Part shown: one piece after another, positions 1 to 9,117 of the stretch | Position numbering within the stretch: position 1 is the first letter of the stretch | How the letters are laid out: the number at the start of each line of letters is the position of its first letter | From: Nocardioides seonyuensis | GTDB taxonomy: Bacteria > Actinomycetota > Actinomycetes > Propionibacteriales > Nocardioidaceae | DNA: 64,000 bases | Assembly (NCBI RefSeq): GCF_004683965.1 | Contig: NZ_CP038436.1 | Span: 2,542,001-2,606,000, forward strand | Direction of reading: 5' to 3' | Made by a program: the position numbers and the translations under genes | The notes under the pieces: generated by a model | Seen by the model: the letters and a program-made list of their open reading frames with translations, nothing else | What the model was told of the DNA's origin: nothing | Databases searched by the model: none

Positions 1-2
1 GA

Positions 3-1004
3 CTGGGCAAGAGCCTGGAAGAAGACCTGCACGCGCCGGTGGGTGCCGCGCTAGCTGCTGGTTCGTTGCGGGTGGACCAGGCGCAGGTGATCGTGGCTGC
101 GGTGGACGCGATCCCGGATGAGGTCGAGACCGCCGACGGGCCGGTTCGTCACATCGACGCGTCCGTGCGTGCCCAGGCGCGTGACCACCTGCTGGAGGTC
201 GCGGCCGAGCACGACGCGAAGGTGCTGCGGCGGGTCGGCAAGCACATCCTCGACGTCGTCGCCCCCGAGGTGGGTGAGGCGTTGGAGCAGCAGCTCCTCG
301 AGAAGGAGGCCCAGAACGCCGCCGCGACCGCGTTCCTCAAGCTCCACGACGACGGCCACGGCAAGACCTGGGGAAGGTTCGCCCTCCCCACCCACCAAGG
401 CGCCGCACTCAAGCTCGCGTTGCACGCGATCGCCAACCCCGCCCGCCACGACCACGACGCGTTGAAGGACACCAAGACCGGTGAATGGCGCCCGACTCCA
501 CAGCGACTCGGGCAGGCGTTCGGCGAGTTCATCGAGCGCTATCCCGCCGACCGGCTCCCGCAGACCGCCGGTGTGAACGCCACCGTCGTGGTCACCCTCG
601 ACCTCAAGGCCCTCCACACCGGCCTCGGCGTTGCGACGTTGGGCAACGGCGACCGGATCAGCGCCTCCACCGCCCGCCGGCTGGCCTGCGAAGCAGGGAT
701 CATCCCGCTCGTCCTGGGCGGAAAGTCCATGCCGCTGGACGTCGGCCGCTCCAAGAGGTTCCACACCAAGTACCAGCGCATCGCCCTGACCGTCCGTGAC
801 AAGGGCTGCACCGCCGAGGGCTGCGACATGCCCCCGGACGCCTGCCACGCCCACCACGACCTCGAATGGTCAGCCGACCACGGCCCCACCAACGTCGACA
901 CCGGACGCCTGCTGTGCCCCCACCACCACAGGCGAGCCCACGACCCCCGCTACGAGACCCGCACCGGCCCCGACAACAAGGTCAGCTTCCACAGACGGAC
1001 GTAA
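3..1004 (+). CDS. DUF222 / HNH endonuclease domain protein, 5' end cut by the window
   Basis: The reading frame is open from the first bases of the window, so only the C-terminal part (about 333 residues) of a longer protein is present. The first GTG at 39 is probably internal. Helical DUF222 (13E12-type) sequence fills the first two thirds. The last 80 residues are an HNH nuclease domain with a zinc-binding pattern (Cys-x4-Cys after 'DKG', an Ala-His-His motif, then a Cys-Pro-His-His-His-Arg-Arg-Ala-His terminus). Families of this kind occur in many copies in Nocardioidaceae and Mycobacteriaceae and are often tied to selfish elements. No element boundary is visible here, and the biological role is unknown. 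Confidence 0.88.
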   Translation: MGKSLEEDLHAPVGAALAAGSLRVDQAQVIVAAVDAIPDEVETADGPVRHIDASVRAQARDHLLEVAAEHDAKVLRRVGKHILDVVAPEVGEALEQQLLEKEAQNAAATAFLKLHDDGHGKTWGRFALPTHQGAALKLALHAIANPARHDHDALKDTKTGEWRPTPQRLGQAFGEFIERYPADRLPQTAGVNATVVVTLDLKALHTGLGVATLGNGDRISASTARRLACEAGIIPLVLGGKSMPLDVGRSKRFHTKYQRIALTVRDKGCTAEGCDMPPDACHAHHDLEWSADHGPTNVDTGRLLCPHHHRRAHDPRYETRTGPDNKVSFHRRT

Positions 1005-1343
1005 GCCGAAGGCGGATCTTCACTTCAATTCGCTCATTCACGGCGCAAGGGCGTGTGTGCACGATGCTCGCGGCGTGCCCGCCGCCGGACACATCCACGA
1101 CCACATCGTCGTACGCCGCTCGGGACGTATGGCGTTGCGGCTGTCAGGACGACCGGCTCGTCATACGTCACTGGTCCAGGCGGGAATTCTGGGCGGAGTG
1201 AGCGCACTCAGTGAGCCGACCCCTGGACAGGGCAACTTCGACGAACACCCCGTGACGGCAGCTTCACCGAGAGCTCTCGCATGGACGACCGGGCTGAGGT
1301 AGGACCAGCGACGCCTTTACGCACAAGGCACGATCGAGTCCGG
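1005..1343. other. Convergent intergenic gap without recognisable gene
   Basis: This stretch of about 340 bases separates the HNH gene from the convergent malate synthase gene. I see no protein with family resemblance on either strand and no tRNA-like structure. The only symmetry noticed is a short 5-bp inverted repeat (GAGTG/CACTC) at 1196-1209, too weak to call a terminator. It may simply be decayed sequence beside a mobile-type HNH gene. Confidence 0.5.
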
Positions 1344-2951
1344 TCACTCTCCCGACTCGAGGATGACGTCGTACGCCGGGATCGTGAGGAAGTCGGGGAA
1401 CTCCTCGCCCAACGCCGACTCGACGAACAGGCGACGGGCGTCCTTCCAGTGCCCCAACTCGAAGACCTCGACGCCGACCACGTCGCGGAGGGCGGCGTAC
1501 TCCTCCTCCACGATGCGCTCGACCAGCTCGCGCGTGATGACGTCGCCGGTGTCGAGCACGGCGGAGCTGTTGATCCACTGCCACAGCTGGGACCGCGAGA
1601 TCTCGGCCGTGGCGGCGTCCTCCATGAGGTTGTCGATGCCGGCGGCGCCGTTGCCGGAGAGCCAGGCCTGGATGTAGGTAATGCCGACCCGCACGTTGGT
1701 GCGCAGGCCGTGTTCGGTGCGTTCTCCCGGGGTGCGGTCCACGGCGAGCAGTTCGTCAGCTGTGACAACGACGTCGCTGCGGCTCACGTCGAGCTGGTTC
1801 GCCCGGTCGCCGAGGGTTGCGTCGAACACCTCGGCGCACAGGGGCACCAGGTCGGGATGAGCCACCCAGGAGCCGTCGAAGCCGGCGCGCGCCTCCCGCG
1901 TCTTGTCCTCACGCACCTTGGCGAAGGCCCGCTCGTTGACCTCGGGGTCACGGCGGCTCGGGATGAAGGCGGCCATTCCGCCGATCGCGAAGGCGCTCCG
2001 GCGGTGGCAGGTCTGGACGAGGAGGTCGCTGTAGGCCTTCATCATCGGTGCGTCCATGGTGACGGCGTTGCGGTCGGGCAGGGTGAACTCCGGACCGGCG
2101 TCGCGGAAGTTCTTGATGATGCTGAAGAGGTAGTCCCACCGTCCGGCGTTGAGCCCGGCCGCGTGGTCGCGCAGCTCGAAGAGGATCTCGTCCATCTCGA
2201 AGGCCGCGGTGATGGTCTCGATCAGCATGGTCGCCCTGATGCTGCCGTGAGGCACGCCCAGTGCGGCCTGGGCGTGGGTGAACACGTCGTTCCAGAGCCT
2301 GGCCTCGAGGTGGGACTCCATCTTGGGAAGGTAGAAGTACGGTGCGCTGCCACGCGCGAGGAGTGCGTGGGCGTTGTGGAAGAAGTAGAGCCCGAAGTCC
2401 ACCAGGCTCCCCACCATCGGCCGCCCGTCGACGAGCAGGTGCGCCTCGTCCAGGTGCCAGCCACGCGGCCGCGGCAGGATCACGGGCACCCGGTCGGGGT
2501 CAGCGATCCGGTAGTCCTTGCCCTCGGCCGAGGTGAAGGTCAGCTCGCGGCGTACGGCGTCACGCAGCACGACCTGTCCGCCCACGACGTTGCGCCAGTG
2601 GGGCGTGTTGGCGTCCTCCAGGTCCGCCAGCCACACCTTCGCCCCGGAGTTGAGTGCGTTGATCGCCATCTTGGGGTCGGTCGGTCCGGTGATCTCCACG
2701 CGGCGGTCCCGCAGATCGGTCGGAACCGGCGCGACCGTCCAGTCGCTCGACCGGACGACCTCCGTCCCGGGCAGGAAGTCCAGGGCGCCGCTGGATGCGA
2801 TCTGGGCACGGCGTCCCCGGCGGGCCGCGAGCAGCTCGTCACGACGGTCGTGGAACTTCGCGTCGAGCCCAGACAGGAACGCGAGCGCATCGGAGGTCAA
2901 GACCTCTTCGGACCTCGGAACCGAGGGTCCGGCGACTTCTGGAGTGACCAT
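1344..2951 (-). CDS. aceB: Malate synthase (isoform A type)
   Basis: Condenses glyoxylate with acetyl-CoA to malate, the second step of the glyoxylate bypass, in the cytosol. The 535-residue length matches the malate synthase A family, and family-typical blocks are visible. Examples are the region around 'GPTDPKMAINALNSGAKVWLADLEDANTP' (residues about 90-120), the central 'IRATMLIETI' with 'LFELRDH', and the later 'GSWVAHPDLVP'. It starts at an ATG (2949-2951) 39 bases downstream of the ROK regulator gene on the same strand, so the two may be cotranscribed. Isocitrate lyase is not in this window. Confidence 0.95.
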   Translation of the reverse strand: MVTPEVAGPSVPRSEEVLTSDALAFLSGLDAKFHDRRDELLAARRGRRAQIASSGALDFLPGTEVVRSSDWTVAPVPTDLRDRRVEITGPTDPKMAINALNSGAKVWLADLEDANTPHWRNVVGGQVVLRDAVRRELTFTSAEGKDYRIADPDRVPVILPRPRGWHLDEAHLLVDGRPMVGSLVDFGLYFFHNAHALLARGSAPYFYLPKMESHLEARLWNDVFTHAQAALGVPHGSIRATMLIETITAAFEMDEILFELRDHAAGLNAGRWDYLFSIIKNFRDAGPEFTLPDRNAVTMDAPMMKAYSDLLVQTCHRRSAFAIGGMAAFIPSRRDPEVNERAFAKVREDKTREARAGFDGSWVAHPDLVPLCAEVFDATLGDRANQLDVSRSDVVVTADELLAVDRTPGERTEHGLRTNVRVGITYIQAWLSGNGAAGIDNLMEDAATAEISRSQLWQWINSSAVLDTGDVITRELVERIVEEEYAALRDVVGVEVFELGHWKDARRLFVESALGEEFPDFLTIPAYDVILESGE

Positions 2952-2990
2952 GTGCCACCGTAACGCTCGCCCAGCTCATCACAGTCGGGC

Positions 2991-4151
2991 TCAGTCGGTG
3001 AGCAGCGCGGTCCGCTCGGCGGCGAGCAGCACGGCGCCGACGAGCGAGGCGCGCTCACCCAGCTCTGATGCGACCACCGGCGTCGCGGCTGCGGCGTCGA
3101 GCGCATGCCGGCGCAGCCCGATCCGGGCGGAGTCCAGCAACAGGTCCCCGGCGCGGGCCATGTCGCCGCCGACGACGACCAGGCCGGGGTTGAGCAGGTT
3201 CACCACGCTGGCCAGGGCCCACCCGAGGTGGAGTCCGGCGTCCTCGATCGCGCGCAGCGCCGACACGCTGCCGTCGCTCGCGGCGCGGACGATGTCGTCG
3301 ACGGAGGCGTCGGGCAGCTGGGTGTGCATCATCGCCTGCAGGGCGCCGGTCGAGGTGTAGGCCTCGAGGCAGCCACGGCTGCCACAGCGGCAGACCGGAC
3401 CGTTCTCGTCGAGGGTCAGGTGCCCGATCTCCCCGGCGGTCCCGCCGCTGCCGCGGAAGATCTGGTCGTTCAGGACGATGCCCGCGCCCACTCCGGAGGA
3501 CACCTTGACGAAGACCGAGGAGTCGACGTCGCGAGCCACTCCCTGCCGGTGCTCGGCCAGGGCGCCGAGGTTGGCGTCGTTCTCGATGTGGACCTCGACG
3601 CCGAAGCGGGTGCGCACTGCCTCGACGGCGTTCACGCCGACCCAGCCGGGGAGGATCGCCGACGACAGCACCACCCCGTCGGTCATGGGTGCCGGGAGGC
3701 CGAGCCCGACGGTGCGCAGGTCCTCGGGGTCGCGGGAGGCCTCGCCCAGGACCTCCCTCAGAAGCTCCAGTGCGGTGTCGAGGCCCAGGTCGTGGGGGTG
3801 TCCCGAGTCGAGGCGGGTGCGCCGCTCGGCGAGGAGGGTCCCGGTGACGTCGCCGAGCGCCACGGCGACGTGGCTGTGCCCGAAGTCGATGCCGGCGACG
3901 AGACCGGCCGACGAGGCCAGCGCGACCGTCGTACCCCGCCGCCCGGCGCCGGGCTCGGTCGTGACGAGGCCGGCGGTGGCGAGCTCGCGCACGATGCTGG
4001 ACACCGTCGCCGGAGCCAGGCCGGTGCGCCGGGCGAGGTCTGCCTGTGCGACCACGCCGCCCCCGCGCAGCACGTCGACGACGCGGCGCTGATTGGCCGT
4101 GCGCAGCGATGCGGTCGATCCGGGAGCCGAGGGGACCGGCGGGGGACTCAT
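2991..4151 (-). CDS. ROK-family transcriptional repressor (XylR/NagC type)
   Basis: Sugar-responsive repressor of about 386 residues. The N-terminus carries a winged HTH (around 'GGVVAQADLARRTGLAP' and 'VSSIVRELATAGL'). It is followed by a ROK sugar-kinase-like domain with the nucleotide-fold motif 'AGIDFGHSHVAVALGD' and the zinc-site cluster 'CRCGSRGCLEAYTS'. I place the start at ATG 4149-4151; an upstream in-frame TTG at 4187 lies inside a probable operator and has no ribosome site. The gene is divergent from a sugar ABC importer. Mirror-image CTTGTCGTCAAG sites stand before both genes, so it very likely represses the importer and itself. The sugar is unknown; xylose is a guess from the transporter class. 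Confidence 0.9.
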   Translation of the reverse strand: MSPPPVPSAPGSTASLRTANQRRVVDVLRGGGVVAQADLARRTGLAPATVSSIVRELATAGLVTTEPGAGRRGTTVALASSAGLVAGIDFGHSHVAVALGDVTGTLLAERRTRLDSGHPHDLGLDTALELLREVLGEASRDPEDLRTVGLGLPAPMTDGVVLSSAILPGWVGVNAVEAVRTRFGVEVHIENDANLGALAEHRQGVARDVDSSVFVKVSSGVGAGIVLNDQIFRGSGGTAGEIGHLTLDENGPVCRCGSRGCLEAYTSTGALQAMMHTQLPDASVDDIVRAASDGSVSALRAIEDAGLHLGWALASVVNLLNPGLVVVGGDMARAGDLLLDSARIGLRRHALDAAAATPVVASELGERASLVGAVLLAAERTALLTD

Positions 4152-4175
4152 GGAGGAACTGTGGGCTGTGGGGCA

Positions 4176-4189
4176 CCTTGTCGTCAAGA
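4176..4189. promoter_or_regulatory. ROK-type operator half of a mirrored pair
   Basis: The 14-bp word CCTTGTCGTCAAGA occurs here and its exact reverse complement occurs at 4241-4254, 65 bp away centre to centre. On the minus strand the site contains TTGACG, a plausible -35 for the regulator gene. Paired sites of this sort next to ROK regulators are usually their operators. Confidence 0.6.
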
Positions 4190-4240
4190 ACGACGTACAA
4201 ATCGTGTCAATGGTCCCTCAGGTCACAGTTTGCATTCAGG

Positions 4241-4254
4241 TCTTGACGACAAGG
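4241..4254. promoter_or_regulatory. ROK-type operator, mirror copy before the importer
   Basis: TCTTGACGACAAGG is the perfect reverse complement of the word at 4176-4189. It includes a TTGACG that could serve as the -35 element of the importer operon. Binding by the divergent ROK repressor would therefore block both promoters. Confidence 0.6.
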
Positions 4255-4346
4255 GATGTGACTCAGCACACTCATCGTGTCCACCCGGCCTGTCCACCCG
4301 TGTGCTCACACAAGTCGTGGCAGAGCCGCCAGCTCAGGGAGAGTCC

Positions 4347-5447
4347 ATGTCACGCAGCCCCATCCACCGCGTCGCCGCCGCCGGCGTCGCCCTGCTCTTC
4401 AGCACCACGGCGCTCGTCGCCTGCGGCGCCAACGAGGCCCAGACCGGCGGTGAGGACGGCGCCAGCGAGAGCCAGGTGATCGCCCTGCTCCTGCCCGAGT
4501 CCAAGACCACGCGCTACGAGACCTTCGACCGCCCGCTCTTCGAGGACAAGGTCGCCGAGCTCTGCGAGGAGTGCGAGGTCGTCTACTACAACGCCGACCA
4601 GGACGAGGCCAAGCAGACCCAGCAGGTCGACGCGGCGATCTCCGAGGGGGCCAGCGTGATCGTGCTCGACCCGGTCAACGGTGCAGGGGCGGGCGGCATG
4701 GTCCAGTCCGCCCAGGACGCCGGCGCCCAGGTCATCGCCTACGACCGGTTGATCAAGGAGGCCGACTACTACATGTCCTTCGACAACGAGACGGTCGGCA
4801 AGATGCAGGCCGAGGCGCTCGTCGAGGCCATGGGCGACAAGGGCAACATCCTGATGCTCAACGGCGCCCCCAGCGACCCAAACGCCGCTCAGTTCAAGGC
4901 CGGCGCCCACAGCGTGCTGGACGAGTCGGGGGTCAAGATCCTCGAGGAGTACGACAACCCCGACTGGAGCCCGGAGAACGCCCAGTCGTTCGTCACCGAC
5001 ATGCTCAGCAAGTACGACGCCAGCGAGATCCAGGGCGTCTACGCTGCCAACGACGGCCAGGCCGGTGGCGTCGTCGCGGCCCTGACCGGCGGTGGCGTCG
5101 CCAAGGACGCCCTGCCGCCCATCACCGGCCAGGACGCCGAGCTCGCCGCCATCCAGCGGATCCTCGCGGGGGAGCAGGCGATGACGATCTACAAGCCGAT
5201 CCCGATCGAGGCCGAGACGGCCGCCGAGGTGGCGGTCAAGCTCGCCCAGGGCGAGGACATCGGCGACACCAGTGACACCGGGATCGACCAGACCGAGTAC
5301 GAAGGCGTCACGTCCTACATCTTCACCCCGATCGTGGTGACCAAGGACAACGTCAAGGACACCGTCATCGCCGACGGCTTCTACGAGACCTCAGACGTCT
5401 GCACGGGCGAGTACGCCAAGGCGTGCGAGGCGGCTGGCATCTCCTGA
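4347..5447 (+). CDS. Sugar ABC transporter substrate-binding lipoprotein (XylF/ChvE-like)
   Basis: Extracytoplasmic binding protein of 366 residues for a CUT2-type sugar importer. The N-terminus is a lipoprotein signal: basic start, hydrophobic core and lipobox Leu-Val-Ala-Cys with the lipidated Cys26. The mature part is a periplasmic-binding-protein type 1 fold with 'VIVLDPVNGAGAGGMVQSA', 'YDRLI' and 'GVYAANDGQAGGVVAAL' blocks, as in D-xylose-binding proteins. The chosen ATG at 4347 follows a GGGAG site; the same frame is open much further upstream but without signal sequence. Its TGA overlaps the next gene's ATG (TGATG), so the three importer genes form an operon. Confidence 0.93.
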   Translation: MSRSPIHRVAAAGVALLFSTTALVACGANEAQTGGEDGASESQVIALLLPESKTTRYETFDRPLFEDKVAELCEECEVVYYNADQDEAKQTQQVDAAISEGASVIVLDPVNGAGAGGMVQSAQDAGAQVIAYDRLIKEADYYMSFDNETVGKMQAEALVEAMGDKGNILMLNGAPSDPNAAQFKAGAHSVLDESGVKILEEYDNPDWSPENAQSFVTDMLSKYDASEIQGVYAANDGQAGGVVAALTGGGVAKDALPPITGQDAELAAIQRILAGEQAMTIYKPIPIEAETAAEVAVKLAQGEDIGDTSDTGIDQTEYEGVTSYIFTPIVVTKDNVKDTVIADGFYETSDVCTGEYAKACEAAGIS

Positions 5448-6250
5448 TGTCGACCAGTGACACGTTGGCACCGGCCGGGGAGAGCGTGCTCTCCCTGGCC
5501 GGCGTCACCAAACGATTCGGGGCCGTGCAGGCCCTCACCGACGTCCACCTCGAGGTCCGTGCAGGCGAGGTCGTCGCCCTCGTCGGCGACAACGGTGCCG
5601 GGAAGTCCACGCTCGTCAAGGTGATCGCGGGGGTCTACACCCCCGATGCCGGGGACATCAACTTCGCCGGCAAGAAGATCACCGTGAGCGGTCCTGCCGA
5701 GGCCCAGTCGCTGGGCATCGCCACGGTGTTCCAGGACCTCGCCCTGTGCGACAACCTCGACGTCGTCGCCAACCTCTTCCTCGGCCAGGAGAAGCGGGTG
5801 GGCCCGTTCATCGACGAGGTCGCGATGGAGCAGGAGTCCTGGCGGCTGCTCAAGACGCTGTCGGCCAAGATCCCGTCGGTGCGCATCCCCATCGCCTCCC
5901 TGTCGGGTGGTCAGCGCCAGACCGTCGCCATCGCGCGCAGCCTCGTCGGGAAGCCCAAGGTCGTCATGCTCGACGAGCCGACCGCGGCCCTGGGCGTCGC
6001 ACAGACCGCCGAGGTCCTCAACCTCATCGAGCGACTGCGCGAGACCGGCCTCGGGGTGATCCTGATCAGCCACAACATGGCCGACGTGCAGGCCGTCGCC
6101 GACCGCATCGTGGTGCTCCGGCTCGGGCGCAACGCCGCGGAGTTCAAGGTCGAGGAGGCCTCCACCGAGGACCTCGTCGCGGCCATCACCGGTGCCTCTG
6201 ACAACGTCGTGTCGGCACGCGCGCAGCGGGAAGGCGGCCACCATGGCTGA
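5447..6250 (+). CDS. Sugar ABC transporter ATP-binding protein (single-cassette type)
   Basis: Energises the sugar importer. The 267-residue protein has a Walker A motif GDNGAGKST at 47-55, the signature SLSGGQRQT, Walker B VVMLDEPTAAL and the switch histidine in 'LISHNMADV'. Most CUT2 importers use a double-cassette protein of about 500 residues (XylG, RbsA). This one has a single cassette, as in the FrcA-type fructose system, and presumably works as a homodimer. The start ATG shares its A with the stop of the binding-protein gene, and the 3' end overlaps the permease start by 8 bases, indicating tight translational coupling. Confidence 0.93.
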   Translation: MSTSDTLAPAGESVLSLAGVTKRFGAVQALTDVHLEVRAGEVVALVGDNGAGKSTLVKVIAGVYTPDAGDINFAGKKITVSGPAEAQSLGIATVFQDLALCDNLDVVANLFLGQEKRVGPFIDEVAMEQESWRLLKTLSAKIPSVRIPIASLSGGQRQTVAIARSLVGKPKVVMLDEPTAALGVAQTAEVLNLIERLRETGLGVILISHNMADVQAVADRIVVLRLGRNAAEFKVEEASTEDLVAAITGASDNVVSARAQREGGHHG

Positions 6251-7493
6251 TGACGTCACCCAAGCGGCCGTGGCCGCCGACCTGGCCGACGAGCGGCTCA
6301 TCCGCTCGCAGGGCCCGCGCGACATGCTGCGGACGACGTGGAACCGCCTGAAGTCCGGGGAGCTCGGGAGCCTTCCCGTCGTGCTCGGCCTGATCGTGAT
6401 CGCGGTCGGCTTCTACGCGGCCGAGCCACGATTCCTGTCCTCACGCTCCATCGTCTCGATCACCCAGTTCGCCGCGCCCATCGGCATCATCGCGCTCGGC
6501 ATCGTGCTGGTGCTCCTCCTCGGCGAGATCGACCTGTCCGTGGGCTCGGTGAGCGGCCTGGCCGCCGCCTGCGCCGCGGTTCTCATGGTCGAGAAGGGGC
6601 AGAGCGAGGTGGTGGCGATCCTCGCCGGGATCATGGTCGGGGTCGCGATCGGCGCGTTCTACGCGTTCCTCAACACCAGGCTGGGGGTGCCGTCGTTCGT
6701 CTTCTCGCTCGCCGGCCTGCTCGGCTTCCAGGGTGCACTGCTCTACGTCCTGGGCAGGAACGGCACGATCAACCTGCCCTCCGACTCGTTCCTCGTGCAG
6801 TTCACCCGCTTCGAGTTCGTCAGCCCGGTGCTGTCCTACGTCCTGGTCCTCGCGATCGTCCTCGTCTACGCCGGCTCCCAGCTGTGGGCCATCCGGCAGC
6901 GCAAGGCAGCCGGCCTCAGCGCACCAGCCATGGGGGTCGTGCTCGCCAAGGCCGGCGCCCTGCTGGTCGGGCTCGGGGCGGCGACCTACTACGTCAACAT
7001 CGACCGTGGCTGGACCTACCTGTGGGTCTTCTTCGCCCTGCTCGTGGTCATCATGGACCTCGCGCTGCGCCGTACCCGCTGGGGACGCCACGTCTTCGCC
7101 GTGGGCGGCAACGAGGAGGCGGCCCGTCGCTCGGGCATCAAGGTGGACCGGATCTACGTCTCGGTCTTCGCGCTCTGCTCGACGTTCGCCGCACTGGGAG
7201 GCCTGTTGGCTGCGGGCCTGCAGACCTCGGTGTCCCAGGCCAGCGGCACCACCGACACCAACCTCACGGCGATCGCGGCGGCCGTCATCGGCGGCACGTC
7301 GCTCTTCGGTGGGCGTGGCTCCGCCTACTCGGCGATGCTCGGCATCATCGTGCTGCAGGCGATCCAGACCGGCCTCAACCTGGTGGGCGTCGACTCCTCG
7401 GTCCGCTTCATGGTGACCGGTGCGGTGCTCCTGCTCGCGGTGGCCATCGACTCCATCTCACGACGCGCGCGGGCCTCCAGCGGGCGAGGCTGA
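6243..7493 (+). CDS. Sugar ABC transporter permease (XylH/RbsC-like)
   Basis: Membrane subunit of 416 residues with about ten hydrophobic segments. Family-typical blocks are 'LVLLLGEIDLSVGSVSGLAA', 'GVPSFVFSLAGLLGFQGALLYVLG' and 'VFAVGGNEEAARRSGIKV', and the C-terminal 'AAVIGGTSLFGGRGSAYSAMLG'. These are characteristic of CUT2 permeases, especially XylH. The ATG at 6243 lies within the end of the ATPase gene. An extended N-terminal cytoplasmic segment (about 50 residues) precedes the first helix. With the two preceding genes it forms a complete importer under the divergent ROK regulator. Confidence 0.93.
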   Translation: MADDVTQAAVAADLADERLIRSQGPRDMLRTTWNRLKSGELGSLPVVLGLIVIAVGFYAAEPRFLSSRSIVSITQFAAPIGIIALGIVLVLLLGEIDLSVGSVSGLAAACAAVLMVEKGQSEVVAILAGIMVGVAIGAFYAFLNTRLGVPSFVFSLAGLLGFQGALLYVLGRNGTINLPSDSFLVQFTRFEFVSPVLSYVLVLAIVLVYAGSQLWAIRQRKAAGLSAPAMGVVLAKAGALLVGLGAATYYVNIDRGWTYLWVFFALLVVIMDLALRRTRWGRHVFAVGGNEEAARRSGIKVDRIYVSVFALCSTFAALGGLLAAGLQTSVSQASGTTDTNLTAIAAAVIGGTSLFGGRGSAYSAMLGIIVLQAIQTGLNLVGVDSSVRFMVTGAVLLLAVAIDSISRRARASSGRG

Positions 7494-7535
7494 GGAGGGC
7501 TTGCCCCCGGGCGGCTGTCACGGTTTCCTCTACCT

Positions 7536-9044
7536 GTGAGTGCGACGAGCCAAGAGCCTGACAGCCGCCCTGCCGGTCCCGCGCGTCGCGACGTGCTCAT
7601 GCTCGGGGCGGGGGCGGCCGTCGGGGCGGTCGCCGTCGGTGGCGGGTGGGCCCTCGCCGAGCGCGACGACGGGGACGAGAAGGCGGAGGCGAAGGCGCCG
7701 TCGGTGGAGGCGGACACGCCGCCCGCGCCCGACCTCCAACGGTTCGTCAGCACCCAGCTCGTGGCACCGAGGGCGTCCACCTGGCGCAAGGAGGGCGCGG
7801 CGCTCTCCGCGGGCCTGCTGCTGACCTGCTGCCGCACCCCGAGCTTCCGAGGCCTCATCTACGACGACGCCGGACAGCCCGTCTGGATCGAGCCCGACGG
7901 CAATGCCGGCATCGACCTGCGGGTGCAGACCTACCGCGGGCGTCCGGTCCTGACCTACTGGACCGGGCTCGTCCTCGAGGGGCTCGGCTTCGGCAAGGGC
8001 GTCCTCCTCGACGAGCAGTACCAGGTCGTCGCCGAGGTGCGTGCCGGCAACGGCATCCTCAGCGACTTCCACGAGTTCAAGCTCACCGACCAGGGCACCG
8101 CGCTGGTGACGGCCTATCCCGTGATGCCGTTCGACCTGAGCCCGATCGACGGTCCGGCCGAGGGGTGGATCTTCGGCGCCTGCGTGCAGGAGATCGACGT
8201 CGAGACCGGCGAGGTGCTGTTCGACTGGGACGGCATGGAGCACATCGACCTCACCGAGACCCACCGCAAGCGGGAGGAGGGCGAGGGGGAGTCGCAGGAG
8301 AAGCCCTTCGACCCGGTCCACCTCAACTCCGTCGTCCGCGACGGCGACGCCTACCTGCTCTCGGCCCGCCACACCAGCACGGTCTACCGCGTCGACCGCT
8401 CCGGCGAGATCCTGTGGCGTCTCGGCGGTGAGCGCAGCGACTTCGAGGTGCCCGAGGAGGGGCGCTTCGGGTGGCAGCACGACGCGCAGCGCCAGCCCGA
8501 CGGCACGATCACGATCTACGACAACCACGACAACGCCACCGAGACCGACTCCGTCTCGGCGGCCCTGCGCTTCGAGGTCGACGAGGAGGCCCGTACGGCC
8601 ACCCTGGTCCAGGCGCTGCGCCACGAGGACCGCTACGGCTACGCGATGGGCAACGCCCAGTACCTCCCCGACGGCCACGTCGTCGTGGGCTGGGGGATGG
8701 ACCCGATCGTCACCGAGTTCGACGAGTCGGGGGAGGCCGTCTTCGAGCTGCGCGACCTTGCGCTGGGGTCCTACCGCGCCTACCGGCACGAGTGGACCGG
8801 TCGACCCCGGACCAGCCCGGACCTCGCGATCGGCCCCGATGGGTCGGCCCACGTCAGCTGGAACGGCGCGACCGAGGTCGCGCGCTGGCGCCTGCGCCAG
8901 CAGGGGGGAGCGGTCGTCGCGACGGTGGACAGGTCCGGCTTCGAGACGGCGATCCCACTCGACGGCGCCGGCGGCCGGCTCGTGGCAGAGGCGTTGTCGC
9001 GCTCGGGTCAGGTGCTGGGCCGTTCGCGGGCCGTCACCGTCTGA
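7536..9044 (+). CDS. Secreted/Tat-exported arylsulfotransferase-family (ASST) protein
   Basis: A 502-residue protein resembling the bacterial arylsulfotransferase family (beta-propeller, PF14269-like). Evidence includes 'DFHEFKLTDQGTALVTAYP', 'HLNSVVRDGDAYLLSARHTSTVYRVDRSGEILWRLGG' and 'FGWQHDAQRQPDGTITIYDNHDN', which carry the histidines typical of the fold. The N-terminus (Ala-Arg-Arg-Asp-Val-Leu-Met-Leu-Gly then Ala/Gly-rich core) is a plausible Tat or lipid-less signal anchor. The GTG at 7536 is preferred because it gives the complete signal. No ribosome site is obvious. The substrate is unknown; members may transfer sulfate between phenolic compounds outside the cell. Confidence 0.82.
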   Translation: MSATSQEPDSRPAGPARRDVLMLGAGAAVGAVAVGGGWALAERDDGDEKAEAKAPSVEADTPPAPDLQRFVSTQLVAPRASTWRKEGAALSAGLLLTCCRTPSFRGLIYDDAGQPVWIEPDGNAGIDLRVQTYRGRPVLTYWTGLVLEGLGFGKGVLLDEQYQVVAEVRAGNGILSDFHEFKLTDQGTALVTAYPVMPFDLSPIDGPAEGWIFGACVQEIDVETGEVLFDWDGMEHIDLTETHRKREEGEGESQEKPFDPVHLNSVVRDGDAYLLSARHTSTVYRVDRSGEILWRLGGERSDFEVPEEGRFGWQHDAQRQPDGTITIYDNHDNATETDSVSAALRFEVDEEARTATLVQALRHEDRYGYAMGNAQYLPDGHVVVGWGMDPIVTEFDESGEAVFELRDLALGSYRAYRHEWTGRPRTSPDLAIGPDGSAHVSWNGATEVARWRLRQQGGAVVATVDRSGFETAIPLDGAGGRLVAEALSRSGQVLGRSRAVTV

Positions 9045-9105
9045 GGCCGCGCGACGCGGCTGACGCTGCCCGGACAGGGTCTGGCCCCGGGGGCCGCTGC
9101 GGGTC

Positions 9106-9111
9106 TACGGT
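9106..9111 (+). promoter_or_regulatory. -10 box TACGGT of a predicted leaderless promoter
   Basis: TACGGT fits the actinobacterial TANNNT -10 pattern. It ends 6 bases before the ATG at 9118, so transcription probably begins at or next to the start codon. Confidence 0.5.
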
Positions 9112-9117
9112 CGCGAG

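Noticed and set aside
1..1343. Mobile element carrying the HNH gene
   Set aside because: DUF222/HNH genes can be mobile, but no terminal repeats, target duplication, integrase or transposase are visible, and the left side is cut by the window.
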